From Massilia sp. W12 (lineage in GTDB: Bacteria > Pseudomonadota > Gammaproteobacteria > Burkholderiales > Burkholderiaceae_D), in the NCBI RefSeq assembly GCF_037300705.1, contig NZ_CP147776.1, forward strand, positions 1,302,001 through 1,366,000: 64,000 nucleotides of DNA, written 5' to 3'. This document shows positions 46,601 through 56,500 of the stretch, one piece after another (position 1 is the first letter of the stretch; each line of letters starts with the position of its first letter). The notes beneath the pieces were generated by a model. It saw only the letters and a program-made list of their open reading frames with translations, did not search any database and was not told where the DNA came from. The translations under genes were made by a program, and so were the position numbers.

Positions 46601-46627
46601 CTGACGCAGTGTAAGTCACTGCGTCAG
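46601..46627. terminator. Bidirectional hairpin between eutC and convergent gene
   Basis: Perfect 11-bp stem, CTGACGCAGTG and CACTGCGTCAG, with loop TAAGT, in the 42-base gap between two convergent genes. There is no T run, so it may act through hairpin plus Rho or mark both ends. Confidence 0.7.
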
Positions 46628-46631
46628 CCGT

Positions 46632-48695
46632 TCAAGCACTGAAAACATCATAAGTCACCCCGGCTTGTAATACGCCGACCAGGGCTGCCGTGTTTTCAGG
46701 ACTTTCAGAAAATGCCGCCAGCACATCCGCCGCAGTGCCCTTCTTCTGATCCAGAATGTCCTGCCAGAAAGCGCGTCCGTCGGCATCCGGGGCGCGATGC
46801 AATACGTTTTGATAAAATTTGTCCACCAATTGGGCATTGCTGGGCGCAGCGCCATACAACGATTTGAATTCGGCTGACTGGATGAAACCTTGCGCAACCT
46901 GGGCTACGCTTATGCCGCCATTATCGAATTGCTTGATCCAAAAACCCAAACCGCTCTTATCTGGTGCGCGGTTGAATGCGGCCTGGTAAATACGATAAGC
47001 CTGTTCAGCATGGACGTCGCCTTTGAAGAATAAACCGGTATAACTACCTTCGATTCTTTCCACATTTGCGAATGTGATTGAGGAAGAAATGCTTGTGCTG
47101 ATTTTGTATTGGTCCTCAATTTTTGTGGCTTTCCCATTGAAACTGCCAACTTTGATCATGTCAAAGCCATTGCCGCCATCCACAAAATCATTGCCATCGG
47201 TAACATAAAATGTGTCATTGCCGTCACCGCCATATAAGCGGTCATCACTTTTGCCACCGGTGATCAGATTATTCTGTGCATTGCCGCGTCCGGTTTGAAT
47301 CCCGGCAGGAGTTTTACTGCTCTTGACCAGCACCAGGTTTTCAACATGATCCGGCAGGGTGAAATCCAACAGAGCAGAGAAGGCGCTGTCAGTGCCGGCG
47401 TCCGCATTTTCCTGCAGACGGGTGCCGCTGGAATCAATCCAGTAATGATCGTCACCCCGGCCACCGGACAATACAGCACTGTTGCCCATATCGTTGAGGT
47501 TGTTTCTTGTATCAGTATTGATTCCGCCATTGATGGAGATCAATTCCATATTGCTGACGCCTGAGTCAATTTCATTTGGGTTGCTCAGACCGGAACCGTA
47601 CATCGTCTTGCCATAATTTCGCAGGAAAATCTTAGTGCCATCGTCACTCATGCCGGATACGGTATAGGCCACGCGGCTTTTTGCAGCATAAGGGGTGAGC
47701 GGATGTAAATCGCCTGTAACAGTGTCTTTGATAAAGACCTGTTCAGAAACGCGGCTTTGCCCTTCAAAACCGTCACCTTCCCCCAATAAGACATAACGGC
47801 CATCTGCAGACATATCCAAAAATCCGATATTTTTTGATTTAACGCCGTCATTGTATGTAAAAACCGGTTTGATGGCGCCGCTGGTTAAGTCTTTTTGTAC
47901 AATTTTCTTTGTTTCAATATTGTTATTGATTTCGCTGCTGATAAAAAATACTTTACTGCCATCCGCACTGAGTTGGGCAAATGAAGCTGAATATATTTTC
48001 CCGTTGCTATCGGTGTCAGCATATTGAATTTTGCCAGTGTCCATATTTTTCACTAACAAACGTGGTTCTTTCAGCTGAACATTGCTGTTTGGCGTGCTAT
48101 CCGGTAATAAATTCCCGGCTGAAGTTGAGAAAACGACGGTTCGGCCATCCGCGCTCAACGCCACCAGATCTGAATTGTCATTGCCAACCACGCCATTGGC
48201 TGTTTGTGAGACCAGTTTCCAACTGTTGTTTTGCAGGTCTCTGATATAGACATCCTTTTTGCCATTATGATCATTTGATACAAAGTCATTGCTGATGACA
48301 TTAATTGCAATAAAACGCCCGTCACTGCTTGGAACGTAACTGCCCCAGACGAAATCATTATGTCCACCGGACTTGTACACTTCTTTTGAGACGCCATCTT
48401 TCACGTCGGCCATGTGCAATGTATAAGCCATGCCCTTGTCCAGAATATAGCTTTGAGTTGTATAAAATAACTTACTGCCATCGGATGAAAAATAAGCATT
48501 ATCCGGATAGTTTTGTGTTTGTATCAGACGTGTGACGCCTGTTTGCAAGTCTTTTAAAATTAAATCCTCTCTGCCATTATTCACGGGCAGCGAAAGATGA
48601 AAAGCAGCGTATTTCCCGTTGGAAGAAATCACAGGGCTGTGGTTGTAAGAACTTGAACTTGAGATGCTGAAGAGTGTTTCTGAGACAAGTTGCAT
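46632..48695 (-). CDS. Secreted beta-propeller / RTX / DUF4214 protein
   Basis: 687 residues from ATG 48695 (GGAAAG upstream). Residues about 20-400 contain repeated S-x-DG-(R/S)-x-(V/I/L)-F/V-F motifs (SSDGSKLFYT, SADGRTVVFS, SADGSKVFFIS, SDDGTKIFLR), the TolB/PD40-type beta-propeller. Then RTX calcium-binding nonapeptides (GGRGDDHYW, GGKSDDRLYGGDGNDTFYV). The last 110 residues are a DUF4214 domain with two AFNRAPD/VLHRAPD repeats. No N-terminal signal; RTX repeats imply type I secretion, though no transporter genes are in the window. Function outside the cell unknown, perhaps surface or matrix-associated. Confidence 0.85.
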   Translation of the reverse strand: MQLVSETLFSISSSSSYNHSPVISSNGKYAAFHLSLPVNNGREDLILKDLQTGVTRLIQTQNYPDNAYFSSDGSKLFYTTQSYILDKGMAYTLHMADVKDGVSKEVYKSGGHNDFVWGSYVPSSDGRFIAINVISNDFVSNDHNGKKDVYIRDLQNNSWKLVSQTANGVVGNDNSDLVALSADGRTVVFSTSAGNLLPDSTPNSNVQLKEPRLLVKNMDTGKIQYADTDSNGKIYSASFAQLSADGSKVFFISSEINNNIETKKIVQKDLTSGAIKPVFTYNDGVKSKNIGFLDMSADGRYVLLGEGDGFEGQSRVSEQVFIKDTVTGDLHPLTPYAAKSRVAYTVSGMSDDGTKIFLRNYGKTMYGSGLSNPNEIDSGVSNMELISINGGINTDTRNNLNDMGNSAVLSGGRGDDHYWIDSSGTRLQENADAGTDSAFSALLDFTLPDHVENLVLVKSSKTPAGIQTGRGNAQNNLITGGKSDDRLYGGDGNDTFYVTDGNDFVDGGNGFDMIKVGSFNGKATKIEDQYKISTSISSSITFANVERIEGSYTGLFFKGDVHAEQAYRIYQAAFNRAPDKSGLGFWIKQFDNGGISVAQVAQGFIQSAEFKSLYGAAPSNAQLVDKFYQNVLHRAPDADGRAFWQDILDQKKGTAADVLAAFSESPENTAALVGVLQAGVTYDVFSA

Positions 48696-49023
48696 AGACT
48701 TTCCAGGATAAAGAATAGGATGTTGAGAGTGGTGGGATGCTGGATCGGTGCAATTGTAGCGCAAAAGATGCCGCATGGAAATATGATGCGTGCTTATTTT
48801 GTGGCGCCTCAGCCGGATTCAGGCAAAAAACGCAGGCTGGATTGAGCGCGGCGATAAGCCGGCGTCCGACTGTTGCCAAGGAGATGATGAGCCGGAGTTG
48901 TGTGTTGTCAGCGCTTCAGTTGACGTAAGGGCCTGCTTACGCACATCCGATCCAAACAGCATAAAGCGTTCCGGACTATGCGGCTTGTGGCGGCCAAGCC
49001 AAGCGGATGTGCGCAAAGGAATA
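48696..49023. other. Intergenic region with spaced inverted repeat
   Basis: No gene supported. CGCACATCCG (48940-48949) pairs with CGGATGTGCG (49004-49013), a 10-bp perfect inverted repeat with a 54-base centre, lying just after the stop of the minus-strand nucleotidyltransferase; it may act as terminator or be a remnant repeat. Confidence 0.5.
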
Positions 49024-49818
49024 CTAGCCTGCGCAGTCCTTCTGCTCCTGCAGCAGTAGATGAAAAATCCGGTTCAATTCCCCAATCACATCCGGCGCGC
49101 GTGATTTTTCAGGCCTGGCGCCGACATCTTGCGCCAATTCCTGTTCGATAAAAGCCTGCAAGGCGGGGCGCGCCGGGCCTGAGTCTAAGACGCCAGCGCG
49201 TTTTCGAGCCAATAAATCTTCGACTTCAGCCAGGGCCGCAGGCGCATCCTGCAGCAGCGGCAGCAAGCGCGCAAAATCCACCGGCGGCGGCGCGCCATGC
49301 TGTGCAATCCAGCGTGCCGCCAGCAAATCGCGCAGCACATAAAAATATTTCTTTTGCCGCACTTCTGCTTCCCGCAAATGGCTGCGGAAGGTGCTGGCAG
49401 CCATATTCCGGTAATGATAAATTCCCTTGAGTGGGACATACATGCCGCTCAGGCTGCGCAGTGCTGTTTGCTTGAAGCAACCCGCTTCGATATAGCACAG
49501 CGGTGCTTGCAGCCATTCGATAAAGGCGGGATTGGCTTTCCACAGCAGGCGCAAAGCCTTGCGCAGATCCCAGCCATGCAAGTCAATCCCATCTGTCAGC
49601 GGATATTCAATCACATCGCGTTTTTCTTCCAAGTCCACCGCCTGATACCAGGATGGCGCATGCATATAGATAAAGCGCACATCAAAATCGCTGTCCGGCG
49701 AATCGAAGCCCCAGGCCCGGCTGCCGGCCTCCACCGCCAGCAAAATGCGCACATCGTGCTCAATTTCGGCTTGGCGCAAACGGCCCAGGATTGCGCTTTT
49801 CTGTTCTTCCGTCATCAT
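49024..49818 (-). CDS. COG3541-type nucleotidyltransferase, second of tandem pair
   Basis: 264 residues. N-terminal nucleotidyltransferase fold with GSRAWGFDSPDSDFDVRFIY (GS ... D-x-D) at residues 31-50 and a conserved ALRLLWKANPAFIEWLQAP block; this is the predicted-nucleotidyltransferase family of COG3541 (includes RlaP of RNA-repair clusters). The start overlaps the stop of the upstream paralogue (ATGA), so the two are coupled and may form a heterodimer. About half of the residues match the upstream copy. Substrate unknown. Confidence 0.85.
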   Translation of the reverse strand: MMTEEQKSAILGRLRQAEIEHDVRILLAVEAGSRAWGFDSPDSDFDVRFIYMHAPSWYQAVDLEEKRDVIEYPLTDGIDLHGWDLRKALRLLWKANPAFIEWLQAPLCYIEAGCFKQTALRSLSGMYVPLKGIYHYRNMAASTFRSHLREAEVRQKKYFYVLRDLLAARWIAQHGAPPPVDFARLLPLLQDAPAALAEVEDLLARKRAGVLDSGPARPALQAFIEQELAQDVGARPEKSRAPDVIGELNRIFHLLLQEQKDCAG

Positions 49819-50684
49819 GTTTGTTTCACTCCAGGCTGCGGGTTTGGAAATTCCTGCAAAACCGCATGGAAAATCCGGTTCAACGCTTGTTTCACCTCTG
49901 GCGCGTCGGTTTTATCATGGCGTGCGCCCAAGCCTTGCGCCAGTTCTGCTTCAATAAACGCATTCAGCAGTGGTATCGCCGGCGCCAGTCCCAATTCCGG
50001 CGTATGGCGTTTGAGCGCGAGTAAATCCTGCACTGCCTGGTTGAGTGGCGCGTCATCGCCCAGCAGCGGCGCCAAGCGTGCAAATTCAATCGGCGCCGCT
50101 GCGCCATACCGCCCAATCCAGCGCGCCGCCAGCAAGGGACGCAGCACGTAGAAATATTTTTTCAGGCGCACCATCTCCGTCCGTAAATATCCCCGGTAAT
50201 TGGTTTTGGCCATGCTGAGGTAATGGTAAATGCCTTTGGCCGGCGCATAAATCTGTGACAAGGCTTGCAAACTGAGCTGTCGCAAAGCGCCATCTTCGAT
50301 ATAGATGATGGGGGATTGTATCCACTCGACATAAGCCGGATTGGAATTCCAAAACAGGCGCAGCGCTTTGCGCAGATCCCAGCCATTCAAATCAATCTCA
50401 TCCACAATCGGATATTCGATCACATCGCGCCGCTCTTCCAAATCGACCGCTTGATACCAGGCTGGCTCACGCATATAGATAAAGCGCACATCGTAATCAC
50501 TGTTGGGTGAGGCAAAGCCCCAGGCGCGGCTGCCGGATTCCACCGCCAGCAAGATGCGAATCCCATGTTCGGCGGCGCAAGCATGCAAGCGGCGCATGAT
50601 TTCCGCGTGAATTCCGGCAGGAATCGCTTCTGTCACACAATTCGGCGGCGCCAGGGCCGCGCGCTGAGCGTCAGTCTGTGTCAT
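49815..50684 (-). CDS. COG3541-type nucleotidyltransferase, first of tandem pair
   Basis: 289 residues. Same domain order as its neighbour: GSRAWGFASPNSDYDVRFIY carrying the metal-binding acids, then WDLRKALRLFWNSNPAYVEW and a C-terminal helical region. It begins seven bases after the vsr stop in the same operon. Family members act on nucleotides or RNA ends in RNA-repair contexts, but here the neighbours are a DNA methyltransferase and Vsr, not a ligase, so the role is open. Confidence 0.85.
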   Translation of the reverse strand: MTQTDAQRAALAPPNCVTEAIPAGIHAEIMRRLHACAAEHGIRILLAVESGSRAWGFASPNSDYDVRFIYMREPAWYQAVDLEERRDVIEYPIVDEIDLNGWDLRKALRLFWNSNPAYVEWIQSPIIYIEDGALRQLSLQALSQIYAPAKGIYHYLSMAKTNYRGYLRTEMVRLKKYFYVLRPLLAARWIGRYGAAAPIEFARLAPLLGDDAPLNQAVQDLLALKRHTPELGLAPAIPLLNAFIEAELAQGLGARHDKTDAPEVKQALNRIFHAVLQEFPNPQPGVKQT

Positions 50685-50691
50685 GTTCTGC

Positions 50692-51117
50692 TTACCCGTC
50701 TGGCCCGGCGGCCAGCGCCGGGGTTTGTAAAAAAATGCGTAAGGTGTGCGCCAGCGCCGCGCCGTCGCGCAGCGTGCATTCCCATACCGTCAGCACTTGC
50801 CAGCCCAGCGCCGCCAATTGCGCGCAGTGCGCCGCATCGCGCTGGCGGTTTTTATGGATTTTTTCCTGCCAATAGGCGGCATTTTGTTGCGGCATGCGCG
50901 CGCCGCGTTTGCAATCGTGTCCGTGCCAAAAGCAGCCATGCACAAAAATCGCTTTGCGCCGCCCGATGAACACAATATCCGGCTTGCCCGGCAACTCCTT
51001 GCGGTGCAGGCGGTAGCCGCTGAATCCCAGCGCGCGCAACAGCTGGCGCACACACAATTCCGGGCCGGTGTGCTGCCCTTTGACGCGGCGCATGATCTGG
51101 CTGCGTTCCATCTTCAA
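50692..51117 (-). CDS. vsr: Very short patch repair endonuclease Vsr
   Basis: 141 residues. Signature RSQIMRRVKGQHTGPELCVR at the N-terminus, catalytic Asp47 in LPGKPDIVF, and the zinc/active-site stretch VHGCFWHGHDC. Vsr nicks next to T:G mismatches that arise from deamination of 5-methylcytosine. The start overlaps the stop of the cytosine methyltransferase gene (ATGA), the usual pairing. Length is normal for the family. Confidence 0.95.
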   Translation of the reverse strand: MKMERSQIMRRVKGQHTGPELCVRQLLRALGFSGYRLHRKELPGKPDIVFIGRRKAIFVHGCFWHGHDCKRGARMPQQNAAYWQEKIHKNRQRDAAHCAQLAALGWQVLTVWECTLRDGAALAHTLRIFLQTPALAAGPDG

Positions 51118-52202
51118 GCCTCATGCAAACGGGCCAGCGGCAGCAACAGATGTTGCGCCAGCCAAGCCGCCACCGGGGCCGCCACCGCATCGCCCATCGC
51201 CTTGTAGGCGGCATTGTAAGAGCCTGGCAATTGATAATGTTCCGGCGCACCCATCAAGCGCGCAGTTTCACGCGCAGTTAATAAACGGCTGTGCAGGCGG
51301 CCTTGTTTTTGCAGCACCAGATATTGCCGGCTGCTGCCGCCGCCCGGCGTGCGCAGACAGCCGGCTACCCCGTCAAAGCGCAATTCCAACACCTGGCGCC
51401 CGTTGCGGGTGCGCTTGTACCCCGGCGCCACACAATCGCCCAGGCTTTGCAGACGCGCCTTGTGCGCCGGCGCGATCAAGCTCAAATCATGCGCCGCGCC
51501 TGCGCCTTGCTGACAGGGTGCATCCCATTCAATCAGATCCGCCAGATCTTGCGTGCGCGCCGGTGGAGCCGGCAGACGCCACCAGATCCAATCCTGCAAA
51601 CCGGCGGCGGCTTGCTGAATCGGCGCAGGGTGCGGCCATTGCGGCCCGGCGGCGCATAATTCAGGCGGCGGCGCGATATCCGCGCGCAAGGCGATCACAA
51701 ACACGCGCGGACGCGACTGCGGCAACCAGCGCACCGCATCCAGCAACAGCGCGCCGGCGCGGTAGCCGCGTGCTTGCAGGGCGTGGTGCAGGGCGCGGTA
51801 ATGCGCGCCTTGATTGGCCGAAACCAGGCCAGCCACATTTTCCGCCGTCAGCACAGCCGGGCGCAGCGGCATTTCATCCAGCACCCTTAACCACTCCCAC
51901 ACCAGACCGCTGCGGCTGGCGTGGATGCCGGCGGTATTGCCAGCCAGGGATAAGTCTTGACAAGGGAAGCTGGCCCATGACAGGGCGGCAGGCGGTAAAT
52001 CAGCGCCGCGCACATTGGCAATGCTGCCCAGATGAAAATGCTGTGCGCCATGATTGGCGCGATACACTTCGCCTTTTTTGGCGCAGATGTCATTCGCCCA
52101 TTTCACCTCAAAATAATCGCGCAGGGCATAGCTGACCAGGCCGCTGCCGGCAAAAAATTCCAGACAGCCCGGACGGTGCTGGCGCTGTGATTGCTTACTC
52201 AT
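51114..52202 (-). CDS. DNA cytosine-5 methyltransferase
   Basis: 362 residues from ATG 52202 (AAGGAAGAA upstream). Motif I LEFFAGSGLVSYAL, motif IV with catalytic Cys81 (SFPCQDLSLAG), motif VI Glu121 (TAENVAGLV), motif VIII QSRPRVF (162-168), and C-terminal motifs IX-X (LTARETARLMG, AYKAMGDAVAAPVAAWLA). Target recognition region lies around 195-290. No restriction endonuclease is adjacent except Vsr, so it may be an orphan methylase, or the two nucleotidyltransferases downstream may be functionally linked. Recognition sequence cannot be read from sequence. Confidence 0.93.
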   Translation of the reverse strand: MSKQSQRQHRPGCLEFFAGSGLVSYALRDYFEVKWANDICAKKGEVYRANHGAQHFHLGSIANVRGADLPPAALSWASFPCQDLSLAGNTAGIHASRSGLVWEWLRVLDEMPLRPAVLTAENVAGLVSANQGAHYRALHHALQARGYRAGALLLDAVRWLPQSRPRVFVIALRADIAPPPELCAAGPQWPHPAPIQQAAAGLQDWIWWRLPAPPARTQDLADLIEWDAPCQQGAGAAHDLSLIAPAHKARLQSLGDCVAPGYKRTRNGRQVLELRFDGVAGCLRTPGGGSSRQYLVLQKQGRLHSRLLTARETARLMGAPEHYQLPGSYNAAYKAMGDAVAAPVAAWLAQHLLLPLARLHEA

Positions 52203-52382
52203 TGAATCGTGTTCTTCCTTGATCGCCAAAGCTGCGGCGCATGCGCACACCCCGCGCTGGCCGGCTCAGCGAGTATAGCAGGCGTGGCGCGCCCTGCCAG
52301 CCGCTTGCTTTATACTGCATGTTTTGCCGGACTGCGCCTTGTGCGCCAGACCTTAACCATCAGTTTGCAAACTGGCTGCATC

Positions 52383-52838
52383 ATGAACTCCCGCCTCCCC
52401 AAAATCCTCACCGCGTCAGCCATCATGCTGCTGCTGTTGATGATTGGCGGATTTGCCCTGCGCGCCATGCTTGAAAGCACCATGCAGCCGCAATGCCAAA
52501 ATCAGATCTTGAGCACACTTGTCGCGCCGCAGGGCAAGCACAGCGCCATCTTATTTGCGCGCGATTGCGGCGCCACCACTGGCGGCTTGGCGCGGCATAT
52601 TGCATTGCTGCCGGCCGGCGCGCAATTGCCAGCGCAAGAAGGCGGTTTTTTTGTCGCCGTATTGCACCGTGACGCCCCGGCCCCCGCCGAGCCGGTGCGC
52701 CTCGCATGGCGCCCGAATGGTGATTTGCAGATTACCGTGGCGCCCGGTATGGAGATGTATCACGGCGCAACATCTGTGCGCGGGGTCGCCATTCACTATC
52801 AATTTCCGCCTTCGCCAAGCGCGGCGGCGCAACCATAA
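52383..52838 (+). CDS. Membrane-anchored hypothetical protein
   Basis: 151 residues; ATG at 52383 chosen because it places a single transmembrane segment (about residues 9-29, ILTASAIMLLLLMIGGFALR) at the N-terminus; the longer open frame adds unlikely sequence. The exported part contains two cysteines (QPQCQN, ARDCGA) that could form a disulfide. No family recognised. It lies 18 bases before the oxygenase gene and is divergent from the methyltransferase. Confidence 0.7.
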   Translation: MNSRLPKILTASAIMLLLLMIGGFALRAMLESTMQPQCQNQILSTLVAPQGKHSAILFARDCGATTGGLARHIALLPAGAQLPAQEGGFFVAVLHRDAPAPAEPVRLAWRPNGDLQITVAPGMEMYHGATSVRGVAIHYQFPPSPSAAAQP

Positions 52839-52856
52839 GCAGCAATTGAGCACATC

Positions 52857-53399
52857 ATGCAAATCATCCACCACAATGAGCAGGTATTTTCCATTCCGCA
52901 TTTATTAAGCAGCGCGGAATGCGCCGGATTGATCCGCTTGGCCGAGGCCGGCGGATTTCAAGAGGCGATCGTGCGCACTGCGAGCGGTGAACAATCCTTG
53001 CCGCAGATCCGCAATAATCAGCGCTGCCTGTTAGAACATCCCGCCTGGCGCGCGCAACTTTGGGCGCGCTTGCAGCAAGCCGGCCTGCCTGTGCTCGACG
53101 GCGCCATGCCGGCAGGTTTGCCGCGTGAGTTGCGCTTTTATAAATATGCGCCGGGACAGCGCTTTAAAATGCATAAAGACGGGCCATGGGAAGAAGATGG
53201 TTTGCGCAGCAAACTGACATGTCTGGTGTATTTGAATGATGATTTTTCCGGCGGCGCCACCGATTTCCGCCAATTTCAGATCCAGCCTGAGACTGGCAGC
53301 GCCTTGCTGTTTGTGCATGCTGTCTGGCACGAGGGCTGTGTGCTGGAATCCGGGGTGAAATATGTGTTGCGCTCGGATGTGCTGTATGCGCCAGCCTGA
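52857..53399 (+). CDS. 2OG-Fe(II) oxygenase, prolyl 4-hydroxylase-like
   Basis: 180 residues. Iron ligands His106 and Asp108 (FKMHKDGP), His158 (VWHEGC), and 2-oxoglutarate-binding Arg172 (YVLRSDV) are all present, with the typical KLTCLVYLNDDFSGGATDF strand before them. Small single-domain members hydroxylate peptide or small-molecule substrates; the substrate here is unknown. Probably co-transcribed with the preceding small membrane protein. Confidence 0.88.
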   Translation: MQIIHHNEQVFSIPHLLSSAECAGLIRLAEAGGFQEAIVRTASGEQSLPQIRNNQRCLLEHPAWRAQLWARLQQAGLPVLDGAMPAGLPRELRFYKYAPGQRFKMHKDGPWEEDGLRSKLTCLVYLNDDFSGGATDFRQFQIQPETGSALLFVHAVWHEGCVLESGVKYVLRSDVLYAPA

Positions 53400-53521
53400 T
53401 GCATCTGCTCAAGCGATGCAAACGCAAATTGTTCACCATGCTTAACCCCGTTTGAGCGCCGCAACCGTTTATCTGTCAGCGCGCAACGCTTGCCGCCTTG
53501 AAGAAACGAATTGGAGAAATT

Positions 53522-56500
53522 ATGTGGCGAAGAATAGTGATGTTGTTATCCTTGTGCAGTCTGGCATATGCCGGCCTCAGTCTGGCGCAAAGCACGGCGA
53601 CGCGTCCCGCTGGCAGCGCGCAGGCGGGCGCAACGGCGCTGCCGGCAAAGCCGAATCCCGCCGTCGGCGCGGATCTTACGGCGCCGCGCATCCTGCCGCG
53701 CCCGCCGCAGCCGCCGCAATTCATCAGCGCGCCAGGCGCGGAAACGCCGATTGTCTTAAAAAGCCTGCGCCTGCAAACCCATATTGTGGGCGGCATGGCG
53801 CACACCACTGCCGACATGGTGTTTTACAATCCCAACCAACGCAATTTGGAAGGCGAATTGCAATTTCCACTGCAAGAGCAACAGCACATCATCGGCTTTG
53901 CGCTCGATATTGATGGCAAGTTGCGCGCCGCCGTGCCGGTACCCAAGCAGCGCGGACAAGAGATTTTTGAGGAAATCCAGCGCGAACAAATCGACCCCGG
54001 CCTGCTCGAAATGACGCAGGGCAATAACTTTAAGTTGCGCATCTACCCGCTGCCGCCCAAAGGCCAGCGCAGCGTGCAATTACGCTATACCGAAAATCTG
54101 ACGCGTCAGGATCAACACTGGAGCATGCGTATGCCGCTCGGCTTTGCGCAAAACTGGCAGGAAATCACACTTGAGGTGCACGCGCGCGATCTGGCGCAAG
54201 CGCCCAAGGTCAGCGGCGCACCGCTCGCCTTCAGCGCGCAGGGCCGCGATTATATGGCGCGCTATGAAATCCGGGGCAAGACCGCGCAGCAAGAAGTGCG
54301 CCTCCTGCTGCCGCGCAAAAATACGCCGCAAGCCGCCGTGCAGGAATTTGCGGGACAACATTACTTCACCCTCGAAGCGCCAATCGAAGCGAAAGACAGC
54401 AAGCGCCAATTGCCGAATCAAGTCGGCATTTTGTGGGACAGCTCAAGCTCCGGCGCCAAGCGCGCGCACGCTGCTGAATTGGCCTTGCTGGATCAGTATT
54501 TCAAAGCGGCAGGCCAGGCCGAAGTCAGTTTAACCCTGCTGCGCGATGTGGCCTTGGACGGCGGAAGTTTCAGCGTGCGTAATGGCAATTGGGACAAACT
54601 GCGGCAAGCCTTGGAACGCGTGACATACGATGGCGCAAGCGCCTTGAGCGCCTGGCGCAGCGCGCCGCAAGTGCAGGAATATTTATTGTTTTCCGATGGC
54701 CTGCGCAATTATGGCAGCGCACCGTTTCCCATCCTGGCGGCAAACCAGCGCTTATATGCGATTCAAAGTGCGGCCAGCAGCGACAGCCCGCGCTTAGCCG
54801 CCTGGGCCAACGCCAATCGCGGCAAATTGATCCAGCTCGATCCCGCCCATGGCGCCGCCGCCGCGCAAGCCTTGCTGCAGGACGGCGTTTATCTCGAACA
54901 TGTCCAAGCCCAGGGCGCCGGCGAAATTGTGTTTGCCGAGCGCCATGTGCAAAACGGCATGTTGCGCATCGCAGGCAAGCTGGAGAATGCGCAACAGGGC
55001 GCCCGCTTGCAATTGCAGCTGGCCGGCAGCCTCAAGCACAAGCTGGAAGTACAGATTCCAGCCGCGCCGCAAGCCCCAGCCCATCCCTACGCTGCGCAAC
55101 AATGGGCGCAATACAAAATGCGCATGCTGGAAGGCGATGATGAATTGCACCGCGCACAAATCGCCCGCCTGGGCCAGCAATTCTCCATCCCGGGGCGCGA
55201 AACTTCGCTCTTGGTCTTAGAGCGATTGGAAGATTATCTGCGTTACGAAATCGACGGACCGCCAGAACTGCAAGCCGCACTGGCCAAGCTGCGCGAGACG
55301 GCCCGGCATGCCAAGCAAACGCAACAGCAAGCGCATCTGCAAACCGTGTTGCAGCGTTTTAAAGAAAAACAAGCCTGGTGGCAAAAAGATTTTCCTAAAG
55401 GTGACAAACCGGCGCCAGAGAAAAAGCAAGCCCTCATAGCGGAACAAAGGGTCGTGCTGACTGGCTCCAGGCTTGCAGATCGCAACGCGGCGGAAGCTGC
55501 AAGTGATATGCAGGAGCGTCGGCGCGTGGTCACAGAGATGCCGCACGCGGCGCCGGCATTATCGCCTGCGCCAAAGCAAGCTTCCGCCACCGCGAAAGAG
55601 GGTGCGCCAAACGCGCCGCAAATCAGCATCAGCCTGAAAAAATGGAAAGCCAATGCGCCGTATCTGACGCGCATGAAAAACGCCAAGCCGGAACATGTGT
55701 ACGCCATCTATCTTGATGAAAAACCGGGCTTGCACAACAGCAGCGCGTTTTATCTGGATGTGGCCGAACTCTTATTGGAGCAGGGCCAGCAGGAACTGGG
55801 TTTGCGCGTGCTCTCCAATCTGGCCGAAATGGATTTGGAAAACCGCGCCCTGTTGCGCATTTTGGGCTACCGCTTAATGCAGGCCCAGCAAGCAGCATTG
55901 GCGCTGCCGGTCTTTGAAAAAGTCTTGCGCTTAGCCCCGCATGAACCGCAATCGTTGCGTGATCTGGCGCTGGCCTTGGCGCAAGATGGCCAGCAGCAGC
56001 GTGCGGTGGACACGCTCAACCGCCTGGTGGAGCAGAAATGGGACGTACGTTTTCCGGATATTGAATTGATCGCCTTAGCCGAAATGAACGCCATCATCGC
56101 CACCAGCAAACAAAAAATCGACACCCGCGCCATCGACCCGCGCTTATTGCACAATATGCCCTTGGATTTGCGCGTGGTGATGAGCTGGGATGCGGATAAC
56201 AGCGATATGGATTTATGGGTGACAGATCCGAATGGTGAGAAATGCGATTACTCGCAGGTCTTGACCTACCAGGGCGGGCGCATGTCGCGCGACTTTACCC
56301 AAGGTTATGGCCCGGAAGAATTTTCGTTGCGCCACGCCAAACCGGGGAAATACCGCATCGAAACCAATTTCTTTGGTAACCGCCAGCAAGTTTTAGCCGG
56401 CGCCACCACCCTGAACGTGAAATTGACCACCGGCTTTGGCACGGATAAGCAAAAAGACCAGGTCATCACCTTGCGCTTGCGTGAGGCGAAAGACACAGTG

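Noticed and set aside
49297-50151. 284-codon plus-strand frame across the nucleotidyltransferases
   Set aside because: Antisense shadow of two genes with clear nucleotidyltransferase motifs.
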